Assembly: GCF_000336575.1 (NCBI RefSeq)
Contig: NZ_AOPO01000002.1
Location: 124,006-188,005, forward strand
Direction of reading: 5' to 3'
DNA from: Vreelandella titanicae BH1
GTDB lineage: Bacteria; Pseudomonadota; Gammaproteobacteria; Pseudomonadales; Halomonadaceae
DNA length: 64,000 bases
The notes beneath the pieces were generated by a model. It was not told where the DNA came from, ran no database searches, and saw only the letters and a list, made by a program, of their open reading frames with translations. Both the position numbers and the translations under genes were made by a program. Below are positions 1 to 9,544 of this stretch, piece by piece (the stretch's first letter is position 1; each line of letters begins with the position of its first letter).

Positions 1-211
1 CCCACCGCATCGGTGACAGTGGTAGGGCGGTCGGACAGGTCGGTATTGTCGTAGGCAAAGGCGGTGGTGCCTTCCGACCCGGTGACCTCCAACGGATGGC
101 CGAGGTCGTTACGTGTGATCTGCCAGCGCTGATCGTCAGGGCTTTCGATGTTAACCGGTTGCCCCAGAGCATCGCGTTCAATGGCCCAGCGGGTGCCGTT
201 CGGGCCGGTCT
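1..211 (-). pseudogene. Orphan rhs core fragment
   Basis: Read on the minus strand, this stretch aligns without gaps to 4419-4629 inside the large VgrG-Rhs gene; I count about 174 of 211 identical bases. It encodes YD/Rhs-repeat sequence. Similarity stops abruptly at 211, so the 5' part of this second copy is missing, and its 3' part would lie left of the window. Many changes are silent or conservative, so it is an old paralogue or displaced rhs module rather than a recent duplicate. Whether it still ends in a toxin tip cannot be seen from here. Confidence 0.8.
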
Positions 212-344
212 AAGTAGTTACTGGCTCGTTGTCGACGATATGTCTAAGTTTGAGTGAGTCATGATGAAAGGCCCTTAATGCCACGCTACCGCCAAGGAAA
301 ACAGCACGCGTCTTCCCTGTCCGATGTTTAATGGAGCAATATCT

Positions 345-375
345 GTGCTGCGCTTATTGCTTGAATCCTGAATTC
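345..375. repeat. Extra IS30-type terminal repeat, overlapping the IS left end
   Basis: This 31-bp sequence resembles the right end of the adjacent IS (1442-1472) and lies in the orientation of a right end, directly against the left end (363-393). The two ends overlap, giving a palindrome from 345 to 393 with arms of 12 bases at each outer edge. It looks like the remaining end of another copy, or a target that resembled the IS's own end. The stretch 212-344 to its left holds no recognisable gene. Confidence 0.6.
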
Positions 376-1472
376 AAACATTAAGCGCAGCACCCGCGGT
401 TTTCAGCGCCCCTGAATACTCTCCCAGGAACACTTGTGCCGGTGTCCGATACCCCAAGCGTTTTCTGGGGCGGTTGTTCAACTTGGCAACGACTCTCCGC
501 AGTGCTAAGTCGCTCACCTTTCGGAAGTCCGTCCCTTTCGGGAAATATTGGCGAATCAGGCCGTTGGTGTTTTCATTAGTGCCACGCTGGCATGAGCGGT
601 ACGGGTCGCAAAAATAGGTCTTGGCCGAGACAGCCTTGGCAACCTGTCGGTGCTCGGCGAATTCCGAACCGTCATCCAAGGTGATGGTCTGCACTGCGCC
701 TCGGCGTGGTTTTAATAAACGGGTCATCGCTTTGGCCGTTCCAGTGGCCGTGATCATCGACAGGCGCGCTGCCAAGAGGTAACCGCTGCGTCTCTCGACC
801 AGGGCCACCAGGCCAGATTCTTTGTGGCCTTTGAGCACCGTATCGCCTTCCCAATGGCCGATATGGCGCCTTTCTTCCGCTTCGGCGGGACGCTGTTCAA
901 TGCCTACCCGGTGTGGAATTTTGCCCAATCCCGCATGCTTGGCCAATCGGCGCTGATAGCGCCGCTAGCGTGGTAGCCGGAGTCGCTTCCATAATTCGCC
1001 GCCGCGTTTCTTGTCGTCCCAGATTAGCGCATAGATCGACTGATGGCTTACGCAAACGCCGTTGGCATTCGCCATGAAGCCACTAATTTGCTGGGGGCTC
1101 CATTCGTCCATCAGTTGATCAGTGACCCATCGAATCAGGCTGGGCTGGCGCTTCGTCACTTTCCAGGCGGTGCGTCGGCGCTGATTACTTCTCGATTGCG
1201 CCTGCTCAGGCGCATAGCCAGTCTTAAGCCCATTGCGCTTTATCTCCCGGCTAATGGTGCTGCTGTGAACCCCAATAGCTTTGGCTATTTGTCGCTGGCT
1301 GATGCCAGTCTCAAGATAAGCAAAAATTTGGTATCGTTGGGCCTGGGTCAGTTGTCGGTACCCCATGCTCTGCTTCACTTTGGTCGGTAAAGTCGAGAGG
1401 GTACCGGCGCTGGCCCTCCTTCCTCTACTGTGTGATCCAAAGTGCTGCGGTTATTCTATGAATCCAGGATTC
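363..1472 (-). mobile_element. IS30-family insertion sequence
   Basis: An element of about 1.1 kb with imperfect 31-bp terminal inverted repeats at 363-393 and 1442-1472. The tips (GAATCCTG) and the inner CGCAGCAC blocks match, while the middle of the repeat differs. It contains one transposase gene on the minus strand. I see no convincing target duplication at the boundaries. It sits between the orphan rhs piece and the immunity gene, where it could have separated the two rhs segments. Confidence 0.8.
374..1378 (-). pseudogene. IS30-family transposase, interrupted by an in-frame TAG
   Basis: Two open stretches (1378-965 and 964-374) lie in the same reading frame and are separated only by a TAG codon at 965-967. 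Together they make about 334 codons, a normal length for IS30-family transposases. The N-terminal part has the helix-turn-helix (LTQAQRYQIFAYLETG, then STISREIKRNG). The C-terminal part carries the DDE catalytic core (HWEGDTV, TLDDGSEF, NENTNGLIRQYFP). An amber codon in an otherwise intact frame could be a recent nonsense mutation, a sequencing error or suppressible. As it stands, no complete transposase is made by normal reading. Confidence 0.85.
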
Positions 1473-1486
1473 AGGATCATTGTTTA

Positions 1487-1999
1487 TCAAAAAAGTAAAA
1501 AATGCCCCCAGTTACTTGTGAGTTCTTTTTGATACTCTTGTTCTGCTCCATAGGTGTCATCAACAAGGTTTGATAGATTAATCAAAAAGAAAGCGATTAG
1601 CTTGCTTTGCTCAATGGTGAAACTCTCAGTCGCTTCCTTGTTCCCTAGCACGCTAAAAAAGATAGAATCAAAGTAATCGCCAATATTTCCTTTTTTTAGA
1701 TTTTCAACCTCATAAAAATAACTGAGGAATGCTGGGAGATAGTAAATTTCACCTAACTTGCTCAATGCTGAAAAAGGCCCCCAATCAAAGTCAAATTCTT
1801 TTGCGTCATCAAAGTAAACTTCATTCCATTTTTTTCCATGGAAAATGGCACGTTGCTTGAAGAAATTTTCTTCATCAGATAAATCGCCGTAAGTATTCAG
1901 AATGGGGAGGAATAGATCCCCGCTTGGAAGCTTAGTCTCAAACTCCTTGAGAAGCTTTTTTCTATATATATCCTGGTTGGAGAGTCTTAGAATGGGCAT
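1487..1999 (-). CDS. Candidate immunity protein for the Rhs toxin
   Basis: A 170-residue acidic, aromatic-rich protein, starting 36 bases after the stop of the VgrG-Rhs gene on the same strand. It is clearly more AT-rich than the rhs core, as toxin and immunity modules usually are. There is no signal peptide and no membrane segment, which would suit a cytoplasmic immunity protein. I do not recognise its family. The role is inferred from position alone: in polymorphic toxin loci the gene directly after the toxin tip normally encodes the neutralising protein. The start is ATG, preceded by a GGTGA stretch. An IS30 element lies just downstream. Confidence 0.65.
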   Translation of the reverse strand: MPILRLSNQDIYRKKLLKEFETKLPSGDLFLPILNTYGDLSDEENFFKQRAIFHGKKWNEVYFDDAKEFDFDWGPFSALSKLGEIYYLPAFLSYFYEVENLKKGNIGDYFDSIFFSVLGNKEATESFTIEQSKLIAFFLINLSNLVDDTYGAEQEYQKELTSNWGHFLLF

Positions 2000-2035
2000 T
2001 TTTTCACCGTTATGAAATCGTTAAATAGCGTTAAT

Positions 2036-5000
2036 CTATTTGAATATAAGGTTGTCACCTTTTCCCTCATAATCTCTAGTGCAAGACATCGCATTTCTCA
2101 AGTTCCGGTTTATTTGGTCATTATGACCTGCGTCACCCCTAGCAAAACACCTCCTGGCTATATTAATCCTAGCCTGAGCACAAGCGTCGAAAAGCTCAGC
2201 TCTACCATAGTCAATCTCATTGCGATCACACATCCCAAGCCCTTTTGTTCTGTTACATGCCTCATCTTGTTGCCTCGCTAATTCATCATACTCATCAGGT
2301 GTGCAATTTCCTCCATAGCCAGGTAAAGAGCGAGCACCAGCTGCAGCCCTATGTGCAGCAGTTAGTCGATCTGCCTCTTGGGCTCTAGATGATTCTGATG
2401 TTGAACCAGATATAGTTGCTACTACACCCGTAGCAGCTGCTACTCCTAAACCTGTAATCCATTGCGCTGCAGAAGCGCATGCGGGAGTAACAGCTGGAAT
2501 CGCGCATGCGGCTGCCGGGTTTAAACCCAACGGATCTACCGCCCCCGTCGGATTAGTCACATAGCCATACAAATTCGTCCCACCCTGCAACCCAATCGGA
2601 TCCTGGCTAATATACCGCCCCTGCTGCGGGTCATAATAACGGTGGCGGTTGTAGTAGAGACCGCTTTCTTCGTCGTGCCATTGGCCTTGGAACCGGATTG
2701 GTTGGGTGACGTTGCGTACGGCGCGTTGGTTTTTGACGGCTGCCCAGTCGTCGGGTTCGGCGAGCCAGCGGGGTTGGCCATTGGGGGTGACCAACTGCAT
2801 GGGGGTGCCCAGAGCATCGGTGATGTAGGCACTGAGGACTTGGCCTTGCTGGGTGTCGTCAATACGCAGCATGGGCACAAAACTGCCCGGCTCATACACC
2901 ACGGTAGTGCGCTGATTGTCCGTTTCTTCGCGCACGATGCGGTCACCGTCCCAGCCGTAGTGGGTGGTGGCGGTGGTGCCACTGGTGTGACGTACGGTTT
3001 TGCTGATGCGTCTTCCCAGGCCGTCGTAACGGTACGTGGCCTCGCGGGTCGCCCCCAGCTCGCTGGCGTGGATCAGGTGCACTAAGCGATTCGCGCCGTC
3101 GTAGCCCAGGGTTAGGCGTTCGCCGTTGGGCTGTTGGCGTTCGATCAGGTTACCGGCGCCGTCGTAGCGGTAGCGGGTACCGTTTAACTGCCCCAGGCGA
3201 TTATCAGACAGGGCCTGTTGGCCTTCTAACCGATTACCAGCCGCATCCACGCTATAGCGGTGGGCGTGGTCGCCGTGCTGGCTGCCGATCAAGCGTCCGG
3301 CGGCGTCGTAGCTGTAGGCGATAACTTTTTCTGCTGGATCGCCTTGTAGGCTGCGGAAGCTCATCCGGCCCAGGGCGTCGTACTGGTAGTCCTGCTGGCT
3401 GGTGGTGTCTGGGCTGCGCAGGGTGAGGTGATCCAACTGGCCCAGGTTCGTATACCCGCGCTCCAGCACCAGCGGTTGATTGGCACCGGTGCTGAGACGG
3501 CGCTGGGTCTCCCGGTGCAGGGCGTCGGGTTCCAGGGCGATCTCAAGATCCAAGCCGGGGGCGTTCATGCCGTGCAGGTGGCCGCTGCCATAGGTATGCC
3601 AGTTGAGCGCGGGGAGATCCCCAAGCTGGCTGGCCTGGGGCGCGCCGGTGGCGGTGAGACTGTGCTGGTGCTGCCACTGCCAGCCGCTATCGGCATGTTG
3701 CTGCTGTTCGCCGATTAAGCGTTGGGCTTGATCGTAGTTAAAACTGACCTCACCGTGGTCGTTGGTGACGCTGAGTAGCTGGCCATTCGTACCCCACTGG
3801 TACTGCTCCGTGCTGGCCGGGGCGTGCTCGGTCGCGGGTAGATGGCGGGCGGTGAGGCGACCGGCGTTGTCGTAGTCGTAACGGGTGACCAGCGGCTGGC
3901 CGTTCGGGCCGGGGCGGTTGGCTTCAATGCGTTCGATCAGTCGCCCGGCGTCATCGTAGCGGTACTGCTGTTCCCGGCCATCGGGGCCGGTCTCGCTGGC
4001 GAGGCGATCCATCTCGTCGTAAGTAAAGCGGTACACCGCGCCGTTGCCCAGGGTCAGCTCGCTTAAGCGGCCCACGTCATCATAGGCGGTAAACTGTTGG
4101 CTGCCATCGGCTTCGATGCGCTGCACCGGGCGGCCGTGGTCATCAAAGAAGAACTGCTGCCTAAACCCTTGAGGGCCTTCCAGCTCCACCAGCCGCCCAA
4201 GAGCATCCACATGGTGGTGCCAGTGGGTGCCGTCCGGCAGTTGCGTGGCGAGTCGTCGACCCATCTTGTCGTGCTGGGTGCGGGTGGTCTCGCCCAAGGC
4301 GTTGGTGACGCTGGCCAGATAGCCGTGGCGGTCATAGGCGTATTCGATGCGCTGCTGGGAGCAGTCGATCTGGGCGGTGACCTGACCCAGGGCGTTCCAC
4401 TCGCGTTGGTGGGTAGCACCCACTGCATCGGTGACAGTGGTAGGGCGGTCAGGCAGGTCGGTATTGCCGTAGGCGAAGGCGGTAGTGCCTTCCGGCCCAG
4501 TGACTTCCACTGGAAGCCCCCGTTCGTTGCGCGTTATTTGCCACGTTTGATCCTCAGGCCCTTCGATACTCACCGGCTGGCCCAGGGGATCGCGCTCAAT
4601 CGCCCAGCGGGTGCCGTCCGGGCCGGTCTGTGCAATCACTTGCCCATGCTCATCCCGTTCGATCAGCGTCTCGTGACCCAGCGGATCTACCGTCGCTACC
4701 TTGAGGCCCGCACGGTCATAGCGGAACTCGATCCGCGAACCGTCGGCGCGGGTGTGGGCCGTCCAGCGGCGACCGGGGCCGCTGCCCACAAAGTGGTAGC
4801 GCTCCTCCCGGCCCAGGCTGTCGGTGACTAGGGTATGATCCACTTGGTAGCTGTACGTCCGCGCTAAACCTCCTGCTTCCTGCTGGCCCACCACGCGACC
4901 ATCCGGGGCGTGGCGATCCCAGGTGTAGTGGGCTTCCATGCCCCCGGGGACCCGGTGGGCGGTGAGCATATGATCTTGCCACTCGAACTCGCGCACCACT

Positions 5001-7876
5001 TCGCCGTGGCGGTGGCGCACCGCAATCAAATCCCCCACGGGGCTAAACGAGTAGCGCACCAACCAGTCGTCCTGGGCGCTGCCATCGTGTGCTTGCACCA
5101 GCTTGACGCCGGTTAGGCGCTGCCCGGCATCGTCGGGCTGGGCAGGAAGCAGGCTGTCGTAAACGAATTGGTAGCGACGCTGGGCGCTGTCGATCACCGT
5201 GACCAGCAGACCGGCTTCCCAGTGGTACTGGGTGGCATAGCCGTTGCGGTCGCGCTCTTCGATCAGTGACCAGCGAGCAGCGTTATCGCTTGAGCTATTA
5301 CCCGAAGTCGCATCCGAGGTTGTCGCCACGTCTGCTGGATGGGCAGAGGCTGGGTTAGCAAACACATAATAAAGACCGCTGGCATCGCTAAGAACAATAC
5401 GTTCGGGATCCTGGCGCAGCGTCTCATCCAGCACGTGCCAGCGAGGCGCGTTGCTCTCTCCATCGGCTGAGGCACCCCCACGGCGTATCCATAGCTGCTC
5501 GGTGGGCGAGAAGCGCGCCTGGCCGGGGGCCAGTGCGCCAAAGGTAATCGCACGGCCCTGGGCATCGTGGATAATACAGGCGTCATCGTTAAGGGTGAGG
5601 GCGAGGCTTTCGCCGGGTATCGACCAGCCCTGGCCGAGTACCCCAATCCGCCCGTTGCTGGAGAGATAGCCACGGCTAAACACAAAGGGCCGTGGCGCCG
5701 GTAGCGCAAAATCGGTCTCCGCAGGCAGTAGCTTGGCGCCCAGCAGCGGGTTCACTGGGCTACCCACCGCGGGTTGGCAGGCACTGCAGTCGTCGGCCAG
5801 GCCATCGGTGATGTCGATATCGTCTAACGCTAGCGGGGTCGCGGCAGCAATATTACTGCTCAGCAACGGCGTCTGGTGCGGTTCGAGGGTAACGTCCTCG
5901 CTCTCCTCCGGCTCGGCCTCAAAGGGTAAGCGGGGCAGTACAATCGCCTGGCCCTGGCCACGACCAGGGCTACCGCCGGAGTTGATCTTGACCTGGGGGC
6001 CGACAATGGTCACGCCGCCGGGGTCGAGCTTGATAAAGCTACCCCCGGCTTTAAGGGTGATCTCGCTACCCGCTTCCAACACGATCTGGCTGCCCGCCTT
6101 GTGGTGCAGCTCGCGGCCGGTCTCCACCAGTTGCGCCTCGCCGTAGACCTCATGGCGGGTTTGATCGACCTGGAGGTGGTCATCGCCCTTGATCTGGGTG
6201 TAGCGCTTGCCGTGTACGGTGAGGTGGTCGTCGTTATGGATTTCGCTGAGCCGGTTGCGATGCAGCTTAAGGTGGCTGTCCCGACGGATCTCCTCGGTGC
6301 GGTCATTAAGCGTCAGCAGCTCCAGGTCTTTTTGGGCATGGAGCCAGATCTGCTCTTCACCCGTGGCGTCCTCGAAGCGCAGTTCGTTAAAGCCTTCCGA
6401 TTTGTGGCTTTGGGTGCGGATCACCGTGCGGGTCTTGTGCTCCGGCAGCGGGTAGGGCGGGGTATTCACCGCATGGTAGGTGCGCCCGGTGACCAGCGGC
6501 TGATCGGGGTCGCCCTCTAAAAACGAGACAATGACCTCGTGGCCGATCCGGGGGATCGCCATACTCCCATAGCCACCGCCTGCCCAGCCCTGGGCCACCC
6601 GTACCCAACAGCTGGCGGTCTCGTTGGGTTCGGCGTAGCGATCCCAGGGGAACTGCACCTTGACCCGGCCGTGTTCGTCGCAGTAGATCTCTTCGCCTTC
6701 GGGGCCGACCACAAAGGCCACCTGGGGCCCATCGACCCGCGGTTTGGGATTGGGCAACGGGCGGAAAGTCTGATCCTTCGGCATGATCACCACGTCGTTG
6801 TGGTAACGGGTCATCAGCTCGCCCGACTGGGCACTGCTACCGCCATTACCACCCCGCGCCATACCGTCCTCTTCCAGGGCCTGGGGCTGCTCGCCGTGGT
6901 GCACCACCGAGACCACCTGCCAGGCACGGTTAAGACTATCGATATCGTGGTCGGTGAGGGTAAAGCAGATACCCGGGGCGAGCTCCGGTAAGTCACTCTC
7001 GGCCTCGGCGGTGGTGGCGTCGGCGCGTAGGGACTCTAAGCGGTGGCGGGTAAACGGCTTGCCGGAGGCGTCCTTCTTGTAGCGGCCAGGGTAGTCAAAG
7101 TGTTCGTAATCCTCCCGCTGGGCGTGTTCGCCCAAGTTGGGAGCGAGGTGCTCATGGATCTGCGCATAGGGCGGGTTTTTAAAGGTGTAGTCCTTGAGCA
7201 TCGCCGAGGCGGGGCGCACGCGGTTGGCCTGACGCAATTTACGCACATGGCGTCGGGGCGGTGTGCCTCCGGCGCGGCTGTGGTAGGTGCGCTCGCCCAC
7301 GCTGGGCAGCACCACCGTGGCATCGGCAAATACCAGCTGGTGTTTGCCACCCTCGGCGTTCTCGAACTCATGGAAATAGAAGCAGCCCTCTTCGGCGGCT
7401 AAACGCTCGATAAAGGCCAGATCGGTCTCGCGGTACTGAACCAGAAACTCCCGATCGGGGGGCGTGCGGGTGGTGGCAAAGCCGATATCGGTGAGGCTGC
7501 GCTCGTTAGCGAGCGTCGTGATGGCGTCAAACGGCGAGGCGTCCTGAAAGATACGCGAGTTATGGCGCAGCGATAACCGCCACAGTGCCGGACGAATCTC
7601 CACCCGATAAAAGCTGCGCCGGTGTCCCCTGTCGCCGCGGTGCAGCTCACTTATAATGCCATGCACGCGGCGGAGCGGCTCGCCGTCCTGCCAGATGGTC
7701 AGCGTGGCGTTTTGATCCAAGCAGTCGCTGGGCGATAGGTTGTGGGTACGGCTGGCAAACTCAACCGAGAGCGCAAACGGCTCCGACAGCGCCTCGTGAT
7801 GGGTAAAGCGCACCACGGCGGTGTCATCGGCCCCGGGTAGGGTCAGGGTAAATTGCAGGCCCGTTTTGTCCGCCAT
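2036..7876 (-). CDS. VgrG-Rhs fusion with C-terminal polymorphic toxin
   Basis: About 1946 residues if translation starts at 7876, where AAGGAG lies seven bases upstream; a longer open frame to 7960 has no comparable site. Residues 1-690 form a VgrG/TssI spike (gp27-gp5-like start LQFTLTLPGADDTAVVRFTH). This is followed by an Rhs N-terminal region and a long array of YD repeats (about 880-1750). The conserved core end PTGAVDPLGL precedes a variable tip of 161 residues. The tip has several cysteines and a CFARGDAGH string, reminiscent of predicted Ntox-type domains; I cannot name the family with certainty. The protein would be fired by a type VI secretion system, with the Rhs shell enclosing the toxin. 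No other T6SS genes are in view. Confidence 0.93.
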   Translation of the reverse strand: MADKTGLQFTLTLPGADDTAVVRFTHHEALSEPFALSVEFASRTHNLSPSDCLDQNATLTIWQDGEPLRRVHGIISELHRGDRGHRRSFYRVEIRPALWRLSLRHNSRIFQDASPFDAITTLANERSLTDIGFATTRTPPDREFLVQYRETDLAFIERLAAEEGCFYFHEFENAEGGKHQLVFADATVVLPSVGERTYHSRAGGTPPRRHVRKLRQANRVRPASAMLKDYTFKNPPYAQIHEHLAPNLGEHAQREDYEHFDYPGRYKKDASGKPFTRHRLESLRADATTAEAESDLPELAPGICFTLTDHDIDSLNRAWQVVSVVHHGEQPQALEEDGMARGGNGGSSAQSGELMTRYHNDVVIMPKDQTFRPLPNPKPRVDGPQVAFVVGPEGEEIYCDEHGRVKVQFPWDRYAEPNETASCWVRVAQGWAGGGYGSMAIPRIGHEVIVSFLEGDPDQPLVTGRTYHAVNTPPYPLPEHKTRTVIRTQSHKSEGFNELRFEDATGEEQIWLHAQKDLELLTLNDRTEEIRRDSHLKLHRNRLSEIHNDDHLTVHGKRYTQIKGDDHLQVDQTRHEVYGEAQLVETGRELHHKAGSQIVLEAGSEITLKAGGSFIKLDPGGVTIVGPQVKINSGGSPGRGQGQAIVLPRLPFEAEPEESEDVTLEPHQTPLLSSNIAAATPLALDDIDITDGLADDCSACQPAVGSPVNPLLGAKLLPAETDFALPAPRPFVFSRGYLSSNGRIGVLGQGWSIPGESLALTLNDDACIIHDAQGRAITFGALAPGQARFSPTEQLWIRRGGASADGESNAPRWHVLDETLRQDPERIVLSDASGLYYVFANPASAHPADVATTSDATSGNSSSDNAARWSLIEERDRNGYATQYHWEAGLLVTVIDSAQRRYQFVYDSLLPAQPDDAGQRLTGVKLVQAHDGSAQDDWLVRYSFSPVGDLIAVRHRHGEVVREFEWQDHMLTAHRVPGGMEAHYTWDRHAPDGRVVGQQEAGGLARTYSYQVDHTLVTDSLGREERYHFVGSGPGRRWTAHTRADGSRIEFRYDRAGLKVATVDPLGHETLIERDEHGQVIAQTGPDGTRWAIERDPLGQPVSIEGPEDQTWQITRNERGLPVEVTGPEGTTAFAYGNTDLPDRPTTVTDAVGATHQREWNALGQVTAQIDCSQQRIEYAYDRHGYLASVTNALGETTRTQHDKMGRRLATQLPDGTHWHHHVDALGRLVELEGPQGFRQQFFFDDHGRPVQRIEADGSQQFTAYDDVGRLSELTLGNGAVYRFTYDEMDRLASETGPDGREQQYRYDDAGRLIERIEANRPGPNGQPLVTRYDYDNAGRLTARHLPATEHAPASTEQYQWGTNGQLLSVTNDHGEVSFNYDQAQRLIGEQQQHADSGWQWQHQHSLTATGAPQASQLGDLPALNWHTYGSGHLHGMNAPGLDLEIALEPDALHRETQRRLSTGANQPLVLERGYTNLGQLDHLTLRSPDTTSQQDYQYDALGRMSFRSLQGDPAEKVIAYSYDAAGRLIGSQHGDHAHRYSVDAAGNRLEGQQALSDNRLGQLNGTRYRYDGAGNLIERQQPNGERLTLGYDGANRLVHLIHASELGATREATYRYDGLGRRISKTVRHTSGTTATTHYGWDGDRIVREETDNQRTTVVYEPGSFVPMLRIDDTQQGQVLSAYITDALGTPMQLVTPNGQPRWLAEPDDWAAVKNQRAVRNVTQPIRFQGQWHDEESGLYYNRHRYYDPQQGRYISQDPIGLQGGTNLYGYVTNPTGAVDPLGLNPAAACAIPAVTPACASAAQWITGLGVAAATGVVATISGSTSESSRAQEADRLTAAHRAAAGARSLPGYGGNCTPDEYDELARQQDEACNRTKGLGMCDRNEIDYGRAELFDACAQARINIARRCFARGDAGHNDQINRNLRNAMSCTRDYEGKGDNLIFK

Positions 7877-7983
7877 CGCTCCGCTCCTTGGATCATTAAC
7901 TGCTAATGAGAAGCGGTCAGAATAGCGAGGCAGAGTTGAAGCGCAACCCCTTGAGGGCACGAAGCGTTAATGGCTTACACGCT

Positions 7984-8023
7984 TGTAAGAAATGGCTTAC
8001 AAAATTTTAAGCCATTTCTTACA
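7984..8023. repeat. Perfect 16-bp inverted repeat upstream of vgrG-rhs
   Basis: Arms at 7984-7999 and 8008-8023 are exactly complementary (TGTAAGAAATGGCTTA) with an 8-base AT loop. It lies between the end of the outer-membrane gene and the start of vgrG-rhs. No T-run follows on either strand, so it is not a textbook terminator. It may be a regulatory palindrome or a weak terminator. Confidence 0.6.
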
Positions 8024-8074
8024 AATCGATGGGTAACCAGAGAAAAGCGAATTTAACTTAATTTAGGTTGGGCG

Positions 8075-8638
8075 TTAGAACGGAAGATGCAACGAGGCAC
8101 TTAGCATATTGAGGTGGCTGAGGGTTGGAGCGTCGATGCGTTCATACTCTAGGCGACTGACGAGTCGGTTGATCGTTACCGTGGCGCCGAACCCTTGCAG
8201 CAATGCAGTACCGCTTTCATCGGCGCCTTCCAGGTCGCTTTCACCACGCCATTCTGTGATGCCGGACTTCGCATAGACGCTGAAGGCGCCCATGCGAACT
8301 CCGGCAACAATGGCGCCACCCAAACTGAGTGTATCCATGATGAGCGGATTAACACCGGAGGAAGTGGAGATTTCGTCGCTTTCCCGGTAGGCAATTTCAG
8401 CGCCAATATCGAGTTGGGGGAGTCGCCAGGGGCTGTAGCCTGCGGTTACTCGAAAACCGCTGGTATAGTTATCAAGGCTTTGAAGGTCGCTGCCTTCTAA
8501 GATAACGCCATTATCAAGCTGCATGAGCTCGCTATTGGGTGCGGTATAAGCCATCACCGGCGGGGTATCGTCGGCGTAGCTGCTAAACCAGGGAACGGAG
8601 CAGCAGAGCAGGGTGCTTGCCAAGCGTTTGATTGGCAT
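8075..8638 (-). CDS. Small outer-membrane beta-barrel-like protein
   Basis: 187 residues with an N-terminal signal peptide (basic start MPIKRLAS, a hydrophobic stretch, likely cleavage after SYA). The rest is made of alternating hydrophobic and polar strands and ends in LHLPF, a typical outer-membrane C-terminal signature with terminal phenylalanine. Size and pattern suit an 8-stranded OmpA/OmpW-like barrel or an uncharacterised outer-membrane protein. No enzymatic motif is seen. It stands alone between the methyltransferase gene and vgrG-rhs, on the same strand. Confidence 0.6.
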   Translation of the reverse strand: MPIKRLASTLLCCSVPWFSSYADDTPPVMAYTAPNSELMQLDNGVILEGSDLQSLDNYTSGFRVTAGYSPWRLPQLDIGAEIAYRESDEISTSSGVNPLIMDTLSLGGAIVAGVRMGAFSVYAKSGITEWRGESDLEGADESGTALLQGFGATVTINRLVSRLEYERIDAPTLSHLNMLSASLHLPF

Positions 8639-8716
8639 TTCTCTTACACCTATCGGTACATACCCAAGTGTTGTCGTATAGCCATGGGTAGAGAGGAAAA
8701 AGCAATTCTATTCAGA

Positions 8717-9541
8717 TTAGCAACTGGCTTGGATTTCCACCACTTTAATTGCGTCCTGGGCTAGGTTATCAACTAAATTTTTACCCATAGTGATAAAGCG
8801 CTCACCAAATACCCACTGGGGGGACAGCACCGCTTGCCGTGACGCTTGCTCTTTTTGCCGTTGGCGCTGGCGCCATGTCAAGGCCATTTCGCTCCAGTCG
8901 TCCACGTGTTCAAGTAGAAAGCCGCCCACTTCAAGCAGTCGAGTCAGTTCAACCAAGGTAACTATATGGGAGTGCTTGGAGTCGGCTGCCCAAGGCACTG
9001 GATAGCGAAGTTGCGCCCAGTTGGGGCCGTTGACGACTTCGTGCATCACTATCTGCCCGCCTGGGCGCAGAACACGACGGCTTTCAGCGATTACCACGGG
9101 AACATCGGGCATATTCATTAGACTGTGCTGAAACAGCACAGCATCAAAGCTGTTATCCGCAAAGGGCAGAGCGCAAGCATCGCCCGTTACCCAGGCAAGC
9201 GGTGGGGCGTCTGGCTGACTGACCCGTAAGCTCAGCGATTTATTGAGCGCACTAAAACCGTGGGTGATATCCAGCCCCGTCATTTGAAAACCGAGTGAAG
9301 CACCCTGGCGCATTAGCCCGCCCAGCCCAGCGCCAATATCCAGCACCTTTCTTTGGGTGTCAGGGTTGAGCCGTTCCAGCAGCCGTGTAGAGGCTGCCAC
9401 GCCGCCAATATGCAACTGATCCAAGGGAGCCAGTTGATGCAGCGTGGGGCCTGCGGGATAGTGGCTATCAATCTGTGCCAATACCTCATCAGCGCGCAGG
9501 GCGCGCTGATAATGATCGGCTAAAGGGTTGGAAGGGGTCAT
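8717..9541 (-). CDS. SAM-dependent class I methyltransferase
   Basis: 274 residues. Motif I is VLDIGAGLGG (about residues 70-80), followed by GDACALPFADNSFDAV and a post-motif string RVLRPGGQIVMHEV, as in UbiE/COQ5-like small-molecule methyltransferases. It begins three bases after the stop of the acyl-CoA synthetase gene, so it is probably the last gene of the liu operon and translationally coupled. The substrate cannot be read from sequence. A methyltransferase is not part of the standard leucine pathway. Confidence 0.85.
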   Translation of the reverse strand: MTPSNPLADHYQRALRADEVLAQIDSHYPAGPTLHQLAPLDQLHIGGVAASTRLLERLNPDTQRKVLDIGAGLGGLMRQGASLGFQMTGLDITHGFSALNKSLSLRVSQPDAPPLAWVTGDACALPFADNSFDAVLFQHSLMNMPDVPVVIAESRRVLRPGGQIVMHEVVNGPNWAQLRYPVPWAADSKHSHIVTLVELTRLLEVGGFLLEHVDDWSEMALTWRQRQRQKEQASRQAVLSPQWVFGERFITMGKNLVDNLAQDAIKVVEIQASC

Positions 9542-9544
9542 CGC

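Noticed and set aside
4097..4831. Long plus-strand open frame (244 codons) opposite vgrG-rhs, and many similar frames across 2.0-7.9 kb
   Set aside because: GC-rich antisense shadows of the rhs repeats; no ribosome sites or family features.
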